A DNA stretch of 64,000 nucleotides from Cunninghamia lanceolata (taxonomy: Eukaryota > Streptophyta > Pinopsida > Cupressales > Cupressaceae), in the NCBI GenBank assembly GCA_027924645.1, contig BSBN01000849.1, positions 11,054,001 through 11,118,000 on the forward strand. The letters are read 5' to 3'. The notes beneath the pieces were generated by a model that was not told where the DNA came from, ran no database searches, and saw only the letters and a list, made by a program, of their open reading frames with translations. Within the stretch, counting starts at the first letter, position 1, and every line of letters starts with the position of its first letter. A program made the translations under genes and the position numbers. This document shows, piece after piece, positions 1 to 11,329 of the stretch.

Positions 1-1027
1 ATAATCTATTATGATAAACATGGATTATCTGCTAGGAAATATCTCGTTAAAACATGTAAGTATTTCTCCCTCATTTCACCACACTTGATGTAGCAACCTA
101 TTGCAGTTGCTCCCAAGGGTGGCCTCCTAGATATATATGTTGCTAGAGTTGTGTTGTGTCCCCCATTTTTGTGTTAAATGTTGTTTAAGCCTCCTTGATG
201 ACCCTTGATACTCTTCTAAGGTCAAGAATACAAGGAGACTGCCTTTGTTGTGACACATCTTCTATTTGTGTCTATATTCTTCTACTCTCTTCTCTCTATA
301 ATTGTAATTATTGTGCATGTGGTTAAGATGTCTTGGGGCACCTTCCCACGTTGCATTCCTAGTCACCTTTGTCTCCTCTCTCATTTTTAGTGTTTCCATT
401 TCTTCAGTGGCTCTACTAGTTGGTGGATGACAAAAACAAATAAATACTGATAAGGACCGTGCATCCCTTCAGCAAGAAAGAAAAAATGGACCTAGTCCAT
501 ATATCAAGATGGGGTTGATATATTATGGACCCTTGACTAGTAGAATCACTCCATGTTGTGATTCATGTTGTGAAATTTGGTTGTAACAAACCTTTGCAAT
601 ACTCTAAATATGCTTCTATGCACTTTGGATTGTTTTGTATCTCATCTTGTAGCTACACTCAGTTCTAAGATAGCTGTAGTATACCTCACGGCTATACTTG
701 GTTCTGAACCCTCAAGTGTAACCATGGTTTATTAGATGACTTCTATGTAACTTTCATGAATTGATTAGGTTGTTATCTTAGAATTGATTTTCTAACCAAA
801 TCATTATGTTGTTGATTAAGATGGGTTTGTGGAAACATTCGGCAATCATGGCACATGGCACTTGGATCATGGGCTTTGTGAAAACTCTTGTTCCCTTGCA
901 TGTTTTCACTTTACCTTAAATGTGCTTGATACCAGCAAGTGGGATCAACCACTTTAAGGTGGGGGCATATATCATGGTAAGTGCTTGATTACATTTTACA
1001 TTAACAAAACGTGTTTGCGTACACTTT
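1..1027. other. Gene-free stretch
   Basis: No reading frame with a recognisable family is visible on either strand. The sequence is AT-rich with scattered purine runs such as GTGGGGGC near 955. It is probably old repeat-derived DNA, but I cannot assign it to a family. Confidence 0.5.
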
Positions 1028-1290
1028 TTTTTCACTGTAAGGTGTCTCCATGATGCGGGTGGGGTTGTGTACTTTGATCTATTGCATATACCTCCTTTTC
1101 ACTGTAAGGCATCTCTGTGATGCAGGTGGGGTTGTATACTTTGAGAGCATGCTTCCTTTTCACTATAAGGCATTTGCGAATGCGGGGTGGGTTGCATTTT
1201 AAAATCCCTTCTATGAAAGGTAGGATGGTGTATCTCTTAATCTAGTGCACATCCTTTTAACAAAGTCCTCATCGTGAGGCAGGGTTAGAT
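1028..1290. repeat. Degenerate tandem repeat, period about 61 bp
   Basis: Three clear units start near 1028, 1094 and 1155. Each carries a CCTTTTCACTGTAAGG-like start, then a TGATGCGGGTGGGGTTG-like core. A weaker fourth unit lies near 1250-1290. The units differ by scattered substitutions, so the array is old. No coding potential is seen. Confidence 0.6.
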
Positions 1291-3850
1291 CTTGAGTTAT
1301 TCACCCTTAAGCATGTCTTGTGGTGGTTGTGGTAGTGTATCTCTATTGTTAGATTGTGTTTGGCATATTTTAGATAGTGGAGTGTAGTGATAAGCTCTTC
1401 TGTATCACCTGTGTTTGTCATGTATAAGACATATAGTATGTCGATGACATACTCTACACTACTCATGTATTTTGTGTGTCTTCGTGTGGTTTACCTATGT
1501 GTTTGGCGTGTCTTGTGTGTTTTATATGTGTTTTGTGTGTTTTTGATGGTGGCATGTAGCGATGAGCTCTCCCATCACCTAGTTAGGATTATATATGGAT
1601 AATTGTTTAAATCATGTCTTCTCTAGTCTTGCATGATTGTATTCATGTCTTCTTTGTGTATCGTGTGTTTTCGCTATCCTCTCCATGTATTGCATGCTTG
1701 CTTACTGCATTCACTATGTCTTATGTGACTCTTAAGTGTTTTCTTATGTTTGCCTAAGCTTGGGGGCTAGAAATAGTCCCTTCAAAATTAGGGTGTGTAT
1801 TCAATCTAGTATCTGATGTGTTTGATATCCTTTGACTGTACCTTAATGCATGTGTTGAATTGTTAAGATCACACACACATTAACAAGTGGGGGCTAAAAT
1901 TTATGGAGTAAAAAGTGGACATGGGCCTTTTTACCTCTTAGTATAGCTTCTAAGTCCCCGTGTTAACACTCTACATGAAAAATATTCATCCCAATGCAAA
2001 ATCCCTTGAAACTCATGTCAATTGGGAACTAGGGGCCCATTTTATGCCCTACCCTAGGCCAAAAAGGCACCTGGGACTTGGGTGCCTGCGCCCAAGTCCT
2101 CCCGGATTGGTTGGGGCTAATTTTAATGCATGTTAGCATAGGACCTTTAAAAAGGTTTCCCTTTGTTGGCTCTTTTGATTTAATTCATGAATATTAGTGG
2201 GAAAGCATATATAAGTGAGTGTTTGAATTCATTTTAAGGAAAGTTGATGATAGCGAACTTATGATATTGGAGAAAAGAGAATTCAAAGCATTTATTGTGT
2301 TTGTTGCATATTTGTGTTGGTATTGTATGTTTATTGCAGATTTAGAATCATCATCAATCTCCTTATGAGTTGAAGGATCTTCATTCTCCTAGGACTTCAC
2401 CTCTGAGGTGACATCATTATTGTTTGAATCACTTCATCATTCAGTTTATCTTTAGCCTCTATCCTAAAAGGACACGCTCTCTCTCTAACAATGGTGTTAA
2501 GCTTGAATGCTATCCTTAGATTTGACTGACGCAAATCCCTAAACACCATAACCCCCAAACCCCTTTTCTTCTTGTGTGCAAGTTATAGGTGTGAAGCATG
2601 AAGAAGTGAAGGTACAAGAAGGTTGTGTAAGGGAAAGGGTTTCAGGATCTGAAAGTAGATTGTAGAAATTCCTCTATGATAAACTTGGGCACCCACCCTA
2701 GTGTTGCCTTGCTCAAACAAGCACTGAATCTACCATCAAGACATCATCTGCAACATTTCTCTAGAGTTCTGATTTTCTAGAGATTTGGACTTTCTGGACT
2801 TGGGCGCCCACCACAGAGTCCTCCAACCTTTTAGCTTCCATGGTAAAGGTCCTAGTATCTCTTTGATCATCTTTGTACTTTTAGATCCTGGGTTCCCATT
2901 GTCGTTTGTCTATTACAAGATTTTATCTTATAACTAGTGTTTTACTCACACTTGACCTAGGGTTTGATAAAAGTATTGTTTAAATCATATCTTTCCATAG
3001 CAAACAAGAGCACAAAATTAGTAGCCAAGTCCTCTTTCATCTTGTAGTGACTTAGCTTAGTTTTGTCCTTGAATGCTATTGAGGAAGATGGTTTGATCTA
3101 GTGTACTTACATGCTTGCATCATTCATCCTTTTCCCCCCTTAACAATGGCTATGGAATAATCTCCTCATGTGTATAGATAAACTCACTTATGGATTTGAA
3201 TTAGTATGCATAGATTTAAGCTCTACTGAATTTGGAACTTATTTTCCTTGATCTATGATCCATATGTTTTAAGGGAATGGAATTGATAGATATCATTTAG
3301 AAGCTTTCTAGACAAGGACTATTCTCCTTTGTGAACCACTATCATTGAGTCAATCATACATGGAAGAAAAGATTAACTTAGATTGTAAAAGAAAACATAG
3401 AGTGAATGCTTAGATATGCTGATATAATAAAATGATGTAATGTTGATGCACTATGAATGCTCCTTGAATGATAATCTGAAGTGAGAATGAGAGCTCTTGA
3501 CTAATTTCAAAGGAATTAAAGTTTGTCCTTAAACAAAACACCTTAGTACACAAGTTAACAAATTTATGTTTTGATTCATAAGAGCCAAGCACTTGGAGGG
3601 AGTTGGCCAAAGAAAAAGTTTATAAATATAGCCCATATCAAGCATTAGATCATAAAGTCCATAGTACAAAGTAAAAAAACTTAGGAAATGTGAAAGACTT
3701 CACAATAGAAATAGTTTATAACAAGATTATATAACATTCCACAAAAATAATCACTAACTAAAGACAACACTGCTCTAAATCCATTAAGAATCCTTGGAAT
3801 TTTTCTTCTTGCTAAAACTATAAACCAAATGTTCAACATTCCTTTTCGAG
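1291..3850. other. Gene-free stretch, probably old LTR-type sequence
   Basis: No supported gene. The motif ACTTGGGCGCCCA recurs in variants near 2072, 2682 and 2797, and the first lies in a short perfect hairpin at 2074-2099. Runs such as AAGTGGGGGCT near 1884 look like polypurine tracts, but no LTR start follows them, so no element is claimed. Confidence 0.4.
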
Positions 3851-3853
3851 TGT

Positions 3854-4527
3854 TCACCCTAAAGTCAACACATTCTTTAAGCCACTAAGTTTAGGGTATA
3901 GACTAATAGTAACAACTAGGTATATTGAGGAAATCTCATCAGCACTACCAAAAGAAATATCAACACCATTAGGGTCAACTATAGGAAGAGAAACATTTTC
4001 TACCACCTTTTTACCTTTATCCACTAAAGGACAAGGGGCCATTGGATTGCCAACACCAACTTTTGGAGAAGAAGGGACCACATTAACATCCCCATCAATT
4101 GAGGGAACCACATCAACATCCACTAGAGAAACAAGAACCTTAATGTCCATCTCATCAAGAGTAGGAATAGGATGAACTAGATGAGTAGATAATTTTGGAG
4201 GACCAATAATAGGGAAATAAACATCATTAGTAAAAGCAATCGAAGCATGAGAGACAACATGGGCTAGGTCATCACTACTAAAATAATTGAAAGACCCCCT
4301 AGAGTTGGTGAAACCAATGGTCCTAGATCAATAGGAATTGGGACATTACTATCAACAACCATAATATTGCCTTGTTCCACCCACCCATTGCTACCAAAGG
4401 AGAAATTGTTTATAGTAACACCCCATTGAGAAGCATGATTGTCAAGAGCTTTAGTATCTCCGTCAACAACATTCTTGATAACCTCTTTCTTTTCATGTAT
4501 TTGTATGGCAACATTGTTGACAACCAA
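3854..4527 (-). pseudogene. Unrecognised valine-rich frames beside a LINE remnant
   Basis: Two open stretches (3854-4150 and 4264-4527, minus strand) encode Val/Asp/Pro-rich low-complexity protein, with repeated VDVVPS and NVVPS blocks in the first. They lie directly downstream, on the same strand, of a LINE reverse-transcriptase end. They may be the remains of the C-terminal part of that element or of a neighbouring LINE ORF1. No domain is recognised and neither stretch looks like an independent gene. Confidence 0.25.
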
Positions 4528-4559
4528 AGAAATTGTGTTTTTTTAAAGAAACTAGTGAG

Positions 4560-4700
4560 CACATGCTTAATATCTTAAACAAACTCATTGTTTCTAGCAA
4601 TCCAAAGGTACCACAGAATTGTGGTAGACATAACAAACCATAACTTGATTATAGAGTTTTCACATATAATAGCACAAACGACTTTTTAAAAAAGGATATC
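4560..4700 (-). pseudogene. LINE (non-LTR) reverse transcriptase C-terminal remnant
   Basis: Read on the minus strand, about 35 codons end in LWFVMSTTILWYLWIARNN, followed within a few codons by a TAA at 4575-4577. The WYLWIARN pattern is the hallmark of the zinc-binding region (zf-RVT) at the end of plant L1-type LINE reverse transcriptases. No catalytic RT block is visible upstream, so only a short truncated piece remains. Family assignment rests on this motif alone. Confidence 0.6.
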
Positions 4701-5222
4701 ATGCCAAGTGCAGCATAAATTTAAATTTTAAAAATTCAAGGGTCATTTTCAATTTTTCAAATTTAACTCGGAACAAATGAGTGAATTGAAAGTCAAAGAT
4801 GTATACAAATATCTAATCAAATAAGATGAAGTTATTTAATTATTTCTTGTTAAAATGTCTCACTTATACACTAGTCATACACTAAAGGTAACCCAATTAA
4901 AATGCATCCAAAATGAAGAGAAAAGTGCTAGGTATACAATTTTCAACATAACAATATTATGCTCATAATTCTTAGAAAATTATGGAAGAACAGTAAATTA
5001 AATTACTTAAACAAATCTTCAATAGTGAAGTTGAATGGTTCTGAATGACCTCACTAGTGATCAAGTCTTGTTGAGTACAAGGTGCCGACACTATAAGGGA
5101 TGAGGCAAGGATCATGCCCTCACAATTTTGGTGGAACTGACACCCTTTAGTCCTTGGCTCTCAATGGCATAGGTTTCAGCATAAGACTTGTGCTCCTGTA
5201 ACAAATAGTTAAATAATTCAAC
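4701..5222. other. Gene-free stretch
   Basis: AT-rich sequence with no supported reading frame, repeat or RNA gene visible. Confidence 0.5.
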
Positions 5223-5590
5223 CCCCCAAAAAATCACCCTACAATAGACATTCACATGATAGAGTAGCCCAAAAAAAAAAAAAATCATCCTACAATAGAC
5301 ATTCACATGATAAAGTAGCCCCAAAAAAATGGAAGAGCTTAACCAGTCGGTGCGTTGTAAAGGACCGGCTGGTCGAAATTTGTACGGCATCCACGTGGTA
5401 GTCAACTAAGCATCTGCGAGCAGTATGGACGGAATCAATGTTGTTGACTGTGTTGGTCGAGTCATTAGGTGGAGTTGACAGCTTCAATCGAGTAGATTGC
5501 CGTACAATCGGTCGTTTACAACACACCGGCTATTTACAGCTCATTCAAAAAAATCATCCTACAATAGACATCCACATGATATCCACATGA
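5223..5590. repeat. Three copies of a 45-55 bp unit, split by an inverted-repeat element
   Basis: The unit is an A-run followed by TCATCCTACAATAGACATTC and an ACATGATA end. It occurs at about 5223-5268, 5269-5325 and 5546-5590. Copies 1 and 2 are adjacent. Copy 3 is separated from copy 2 by the inverted-repeat element at 5335-5542. The third copy also duplicates ATCCACATGAT internally. Confidence 0.65.
5335..5542. mobile_element. Putative MITE with terminal inverted repeats
   Basis: A 208 bp segment whose ends are inverted repeats of about 34 bp. The left end starts GAGCTTAACCAGTCGGTGCG. The right end, read on the minus strand, starts GAGCTGTAAATAGCCGGTGT. Both then share GTTGTAAA, one variable base and GACCG, and TGTACGGCA recurs further in. 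It has no coding capacity. No clean target duplication is visible, so the superfamily (hAT, Mutator or other) is undecided. It lies about 0.56-0.77 kb upstream of the CML gene 1 TATA box and is noticeably more GC-rich than its surroundings. Confidence 0.55.
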
Positions 5591-5629
5591 TATGGTAGCT
5601 TGTTTTGGGAACCCAAAGGAAGAACTTTG

Positions 5630-6289
5630 TACAAACGCGTTGAAAAATTGGCCGCTGCCTTTTAACTTTTTCGACGGGGAACATGCTAATGTCCTCTCTC
5701 TTCAATTTCGGAATGAATTGTCTCTTGTGGGGCATTTTCTTAATTAAGAAGTAAAACCTATGCGTCACGTAAGGCAATTTCCTTTTGTTTCTACTGGAAT
5801 ATGGTGCACCAAAACGCGCAACCATCATTGTTTATTAGTTGGCCGTCTTCTTTTATTCGTCGGTTGCCTTTCCGTGTTTTCTAACAACCATATTCTGGTC
5901 TTGAAGCGTTTCGAGCAAGAACTGAGTGTTGTCACGCCATGTAAATGCAATAGTGGTAAATATTTGCGTCTCTTACTCGTTTTCAGTGTGGTGGAGGGAT
6001 CCTTCCTTCTTAAATCTAATCCAAAGGCTTACAAGGAGTTTCTTTCCTTCTTACTTCCAATCCAAAGTCTTACAAGGAGTTTTCTTTCCTTCTGTCATTG
6101 CTTATAAATATTACATTACGCGCCTCAGGATGATATATGGGACGAAACCTATTTTCAAGTCTACATTCATATTCTCAGTGACTTGGGATCTCTTTTTCGT
6201 TTCGCCCATTAGTTTTCCTTGTGATTTTTCAGGCCTGTTCATTGTAACTTTGAAGATCAAGAGAGCTGCATCTACAATTTCTAAAAATA
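5630..6289 (+). promoter_or_regulatory. Promoter and 5' leader of CML gene 1
   Basis: A TATA box (TTATAAATATT) lies at 6102-6112. CGCG boxes (VCGCGB, the consensus bound by CAMTA calmodulin-binding transcription factors) occur at 5635-5640 (ACGCGT), 5814-5819 and 6118-6123 (ACGCGC). The last sits 14 bp past the TATA core, exactly as in CML gene 2. A near-perfect 37-40 bp tandem duplication (AATCCAAAGGCTTACAAGGA and following) fills 6019-6097, directly upstream of TATA. Blocks around 5620, 5865-5910, 5930-6010 and 6230-6280 match the CML gene 2 promoter. A TTTTTCAGGCC sequence near 6225 resembles a splice acceptor and is conserved in gene 2, so a leader intron is possible but unproven. Confidence 0.6.
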
Positions 6290-6751
6290 ATGGCCGATCT
6301 GGAAGAAATTCGTAGAGTGTATGACATGGTGGATGAAAATGGAGACGGAATGGTGAGCGTGAGTGAACTGTGTGGGTTCACTAACAAGCTCGGAATATCA
6401 ATGTCAGAAGATGATGTGAGATGTATGCTGAGCAAACCTCTTGAAGAGGATTGTTTCTGCCTGCGATTTGAGGAATTTGTTGATTTTTATCAATCCATCC
6501 TCAACCATCAAGATGAAGAAAAAGATGAGTCCGAGGATTTGATGGAGGCGTTTAGGGTTTTCGACCAGAACAAAGATGGGTACATTTCTTCTAACGAGCT
6601 CCAGCACGTCCTCTCCACAATGGGATTGATACCACGGGGACAAGATACGCAAAACTGCGAGAAAATGATATGCAGATTTGATTCAGATTGCAATGGAGTG
6701 TTGGATTTCTCTGAATTCAAAGATATGATGTCCTCTAAACTTTCTCCCTAA
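6290..6751 (+). CDS. Calmodulin-like EF-hand protein (CML), gene 1
   Basis: A 153-residue intronless ORF starting at ATG (MADLEEIRR) and ending at TAA. EF-hand loop 1 is at residues 15-26 (DENGDGMVSVSE), loop 3 at 92-103 (DQNKDGYISSNE) and loop 4 at 131-142 (DSDCNGVLDFSE); all three have acidic positions 1, 3 and 12 or their usual substitutes. The second EF hand (about 51-62) has lost its acidic ligands and the central Gly, so it probably does not bind calcium. An acidic linker (75-83) joins the lobes. Length is close to calmodulin (149). No signal peptide, membrane segment or N-myristoylation Gly is seen, so it is probably cytosolic or nuclear. CMLs act as calcium sensors that bind target proteins; the specific target is unknown. 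The start is chosen because the paralog at 20 kb aligns from the same Met-Ala-Asp-Leu. Confidence 0.88.
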   Translation: MADLEEIRRVYDMVDENGDGMVSVSELCGFTNKLGISMSEDDVRCMLSKPLEEDCFCLRFEEFVDFYQSILNHQDEEKDESEDLMEAFRVFDQNKDGYISSNELQHVLSTMGLIPRGQDTQNCEKMICRFDSDCNGVLDFSEFKDMMSSKLSP

Positions 6752-9070
6752 GGAACGGTTTTTCCTTCTTGTAAGCGTTTATCTTTGTTGTATATGTTCA
6801 TCGTATAACATTGTAATAGCTTTGATGGTAAAGCAATGTATTTTATATTAGAGATCAGATAGTTGAATGTAGAGTAGAGTTCCACTCCCTTAATAACCAA
6901 AACAAATGCATCACATAAATATTATTAGTATATTTATATTTAAGAAAATATATTTAGAGATATATTCCAATTTCTTTTTTACTTATTGGTTTTTGGTTTT
7001 TTTTTAAAAAAAATTTAAAATGCAACGTTTCATTTCTCATTAAATATATTTCTTATTCTTGGCATTTATAAATTATTGGCAGCTAGAATATTGTATTTTG
7101 GTTTAAAATAGTAAACCAAAATCATCTTTGAGAGTGTTGTCACGTTTAGTGGTGTATTTATTGTGGCATTTCATTATGATCCTCTATCTTAATAATCTCA
7201 TGCATATAAATCTTTTCGTTTTGTTTTTTAGATTAGAATCTTATAAAATTACATGGAATTCTGGAATCTTTAAGCTCTTCAACTCCACCCTGCTATGATT
7301 GTAGGAATGCCTCTTGGTCTAATTAAATTTCTGTAAAGGAGAATATGCATATAGACAAGTACGATTAATTTAGATTGATTTTTAAATATGTATATTTGAG
7401 GGTATATGTTTTTAAAGTTAAATGTTAGAAGTGTGAAAATAAATGTAATAGTTTTATAACATAAAAATAAATGATTTTTCAAAAGATTATGGAATTTGTG
7501 ATATCTTACGATCAAGTAGAGATTGTAACAAATTATAACTTGCTTTGGAAAAGGAATATTCTCTCTATGTTGCAGAGGGTTGAGTCCATAGATCATAGTT
7601 GAGATTGTACTTGTCAAAACACCTATAGACTTGATCTACTATTTTGTTCAACTCTACTTTCTGTTTTGCCTAATTTTCCTATGCTTCTTCTATCTTTTTT
7701 AATCTGTGGGGATTAGTGGTATTTATTAATACTTTTGGAGCATTGTCGTTAATCTCATAAGGGAACACATTCTCCTATGCCAACCCCCCGAATCCTTAGG
7801 AACAACCTTGAAGACAACATGTAAGGGCCCTAGAATGATGTATACATTTTTGTTATTTCTTTTAGTGCATGAAATCTAAATATTTTTCTATGGATTACTC
7901 CTTTAATGCTATAGACTGAGAGAGGACTTCTAGATTCTAGATGTTTTAAATGAATGGTAATGAATGCCTTTAAATACTAGCACATAACATCAAATTTCAC
8001 AAAAATGTGTACTTAATTGGCTTAGCGTAGGAAAATAAAGGGGGCAATCAACCAAGTTTAAATTTTGAATTTTAAAAAGGGGAGGGTCAAGTTCAGGACC
8101 ATATGGTTGACCTTGGGTTGGCAAATGGCCATAGCTAGGTGGCTAATTGTTATATTGAGATGTGTACGGATTAGTGTGATAAATGAAAGGCTTAGGTGAA
8201 TGTATCAAAAAGTGTGTGTATAAGGATAAGGTGGGGGCTAAATATGTGACAATGTGTGTGTATAGAGATAGGTAAAAGATATGGGAATGAGCCCATCTTT
8301 GTGCAATAATGTACCATTTATTGGTATGTACATGTATTAATACATTTCCTCAAAATCCGCACAAAACTAAATGGGAAATGGCATCGGTATGCATATTTCA
8401 TTATTGCATTTTGCCCCCACTTTGAGTTGCATGTGAATCCTAAAATGATCTTGCATCTGAAATTACATAGCACTTACAAACATGCATGTAAAGTAAATAT
8501 TTACATATCAAAGGATACAAAATGGTGTCCATAAAGAAATGGACCTTGTAGGGTGTGATCATGTAGGCTTTTCCTTTGGTACGACTTTCCATGAAAGCCT
8601 ACAAAATAGATGAAAAATTTGCAACTAGTAGCTTTTGTCTCACAAATATAAATTAGGTACAAAATAGGAGCTTGTTTAACTATCTAAGAAATAAGAATAG
8701 TAGGAAATGAGAAAAGAGGAAATTTTGTTTGTTTGGAAGATGATAATGGCATGGTTGTCTTGGTGTCCATAGGATGACATGCCACCTAGGTTGTAAGGAG
8801 TGCCATACAATAATTCTCTATCTAGTCATGATAATGAGTCTTTGTAGCATGTATATCACTACTTAAAAATTAACATAGGAATGTTAATTAGAATATATGG
8901 CCCCTTCACATGGTTGTATCCATACGACACAAAGCATTGGAGAGGAAAAACATACCTAAAAGTAAATGTATCTATCAATAAGAAAGTGAACATGTAGTCA
9001 TATCAATTAATAGAAATAATGAATATATCATTTGATAACCATGTGTAACATCTAGAATAATAAAGTGTGA
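6752..9070. other. Gene-free stretch downstream of CML gene 1
   Basis: The first 100 bp hold the 3' UTR (for example GGAACGGTTTTTCCTTCTTG, similar to the gene 2 3' end). Beyond that the sequence is AT-rich, with no recognisable gene or element. A purine run AAGGTGGGGGCT occurs near 8227 without a following LTR. Confidence 0.5.
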
Positions 9071-9157
9071 TATATATATATATATATATTGTTGAGGGTT
9101 ACTCAGGTATTTAGCATATATATATATTGTTGAGGGTTACTCAGGTATTTAGCATAA
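9071..9157. repeat. (TA)n tract with an adjacent tandem duplication of about 38 bp
   Basis: A TA run at about 9071-9089 is followed by a TATTGTTGAGGGTTACTCAG unit ending TATTTAGCAT. The whole unit, including a short TA run, is repeated once immediately downstream with almost no change. The identity of the two copies suggests a recent slippage or duplication event. Confidence 0.75.
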
Positions 9158-9256
9158 TTTGATCCTAGAGAGACCCTTACGAGGGATATCTTACCATGGA
9201 TTTATCACTAAGACCACTATTGGGGGTCTCAGTCCCCAAGGAATTATCACCTTGTT

Positions 9257-9890
9257 CAAACCTGCGAGCTCATTGGCCAAACAAAGGCACACAACCTGCA
9301 AGCACGCCATCCTAATGAAGGTACATATCATGCAAGCACGGTAGCCTAGTGAAGACACATATCCTATGAGCATGAGAATCCTCAATGGCAAAGAAAATCC
9401 ATGTAAGTACATAAGCCACTAGAGTAGCATATGCCCCTAATGTGGCATCTAAGATAATGTGAAGATAATAGTGTAGGTAACCCAATAGAGGGGTAATAGG
9501 TCCCTAGTGGATGTTGGAAAAAACTAATTCGTAGGGGAAGGCATAATTCCCCTAATGTAAACTAATGGTAAAGTAATATATGAGTGTACTATTAAGGAGG
9601 AGAAGACATGATGTCCCTAGTATAAAATGTTTAACATTGGTATGTTGGAGGGAAGGTACGATTCCCTTGATGTGAAAGGTATGTTAATCAAAGAAAAGTG
9701 TATATGGGGAAAGACATGATATCCCCCCATGTAGGCATAGATGCTAAAAATATGGAAAGGTGATTGCACAAGTTAGGGAAAATTATGATGTCCCCAATGT
9801 AAGGATATATCTATCAAGGTGCAAAAGGGGAAATTAGGATGCCCCTAAAATAGGAATGAATGCTAAAGATATGGAAAAGGGGAGTAGAAA
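9257..9890. repeat. Degenerate minisatellite, period about 50-65 bp
   Basis: Successive units carry variants of CATGATGTCCCTAATGTA preceded by a GGGGAA-like purine run. I count about eight between 9430 and 9890. Upstream (9257-9430) a related series alternates GCAAGCACG and CATATCATG blocks. The units are strongly diverged. No open reading frame follows the period. Confidence 0.5.
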
Positions 9891-10630
9891 CAATGCAAAT
9901 GATATGCTCTATAGGCATAATAAAGCAAGGTAGGCTCAATAAGTAACTCTAGAAAGTGGTATGCATTGTTATAGGCTCAATGTGTAAGGTCTATCAAAAA
10001 AGATATAACAATATGCGCTTAATAGGAAATAGGAAGCACTAGTAAAGGATCAACAAATGAGCATGACCATAGACATAGAATGGGAAGCAAGAAATCAACA
10101 TGATAAATGAAGAGGCAGTATAAAAGCATAATGCAATAATAGAAAAAAGATAAGTAAAAGGAAGTGGGAAATAAAAGAAAAGGTAAAGTATGTAAAGCAT
10201 AGGTATAAAGGGGCCTAAATCTTAGATGCAAATAGTAAAGGAAAATGGAAAACTAGAAAAGTCCTTCAAGTGGGAGAGAAAAATTATGAAACCAAGTATG
10301 TTAGGTGAAATGGGTACGACAAGCATAACAAACAAGGTGGGCATGAAATGCCAAGTGATTCTCATGTATTATGTGATAAATCTAGGAGGTTCAACCTTTT
10401 TCATCAAATGTTTATGATTATCTTCATGTAATATATATCATCATTATCCCAAAAGAAATCAAGTTTGTCTTTGTGGCTTGGAGTTTCTTCTTCTTCATTG
10501 CTTTATTTTTCTATTTTATGTGTCTCTCATTGATAAGTAATTAGTTGTCCATTAGGTGTTTTTATTTTAGTTTATGTGTGACATCAACTTAGGGGAAGTT
10601 AGGATCATTCTCTTGATGCACATCATTATT
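9891..10630. other. Gene-free stretch
   Basis: Purine-rich sequence near 10020-10330 and an AT-rich remainder. No supported gene or element. Confidence 0.45.
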
Positions 10631-11329
10631 TTATATGGTCAACCAATAATGAAAAAAGGGTGTTATCTCATAAGTAATGTTCATCTCCCCTTTATCTATG
10701 TGATCTTTAACTTTATCTTTGAATGTAATGCATCCCTCTATAGAATGCCCATGTATGTGATGATAATTGTAAAAGTAGTAAACCATATGTGATGAAAGCT
10801 TAGACATAGCCTTTAGCTTAATTAAAGATAAAGTACTAATATTATGTTGTAAAATTTGTTCCAACACCATATGTGGAAGCTCATCTAATGTAGTGAATTC
10901 TCTAATGTCCATTGATTAGATGTATGCACACTAATCATGATTAGGTACATCATCATTGTGCCTCTTTCCTAAATGTGATAATGATGTTGGCTCATTAGAA
11001 AAGGGGGAAGTGCTACAAATATATTGATATTAAAGGATATCTTCTAAGAAGGCATACTCACATTTACATACTGTAACACATAAATCTAAAAATGAATGAT
11101 GAGACATAGAAATCCATTGTCTTTCAAAAAGCGGAAGTAAACCATCCATAAATATACATTGAATCTCATCATCATATAATGGAGATAACATATTATTAGC
11201 CAAGTCTTGAAATATAAAAATATAATCCCTAATTAGATCTTGTTCCTTTTTTTTGGATTGCATGAGTTGATAGATAAGTGTTTTAGGCTCAATATTGTAA
11301 TGAATATGTTTCATGAAAGAACAAGTCAA
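10631..11329 (-). pseudogene. Ty3/gypsy gag remnant
   Basis: Two minus-strand open stretches. The upstream one (11329-11030) has the retrotransposon gag pattern: a KKKEQDLIRDYIFIFQDLAN block, then a LLPLFERQW segment and a Cys-Glu-Tyr end. The downstream one (10912-10631) has YHHIHGHSIEGC followed by a KDKVKDHIDKGEM-like block, which matches the His-rich knuckle and LKDKI segment of Ty3 gag. Protease and polymerase are not found beside it. Internal deletions and stops separate the two stretches. Confidence 0.65.

Noticed and set aside
1884..1900. AAGTGGGGGCTAAA as a polypurine tract of an LTR element
   Set aside because: No TG-type LTR start follows and no matching LTR was found in the window.
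5760..6315. Open frames of 115 and 129 codons upstream of CML gene 1
   Set aside because: They overlap the conserved promoter and leader, are rich in Phe/Leu/Ser and match no family; chance frames.
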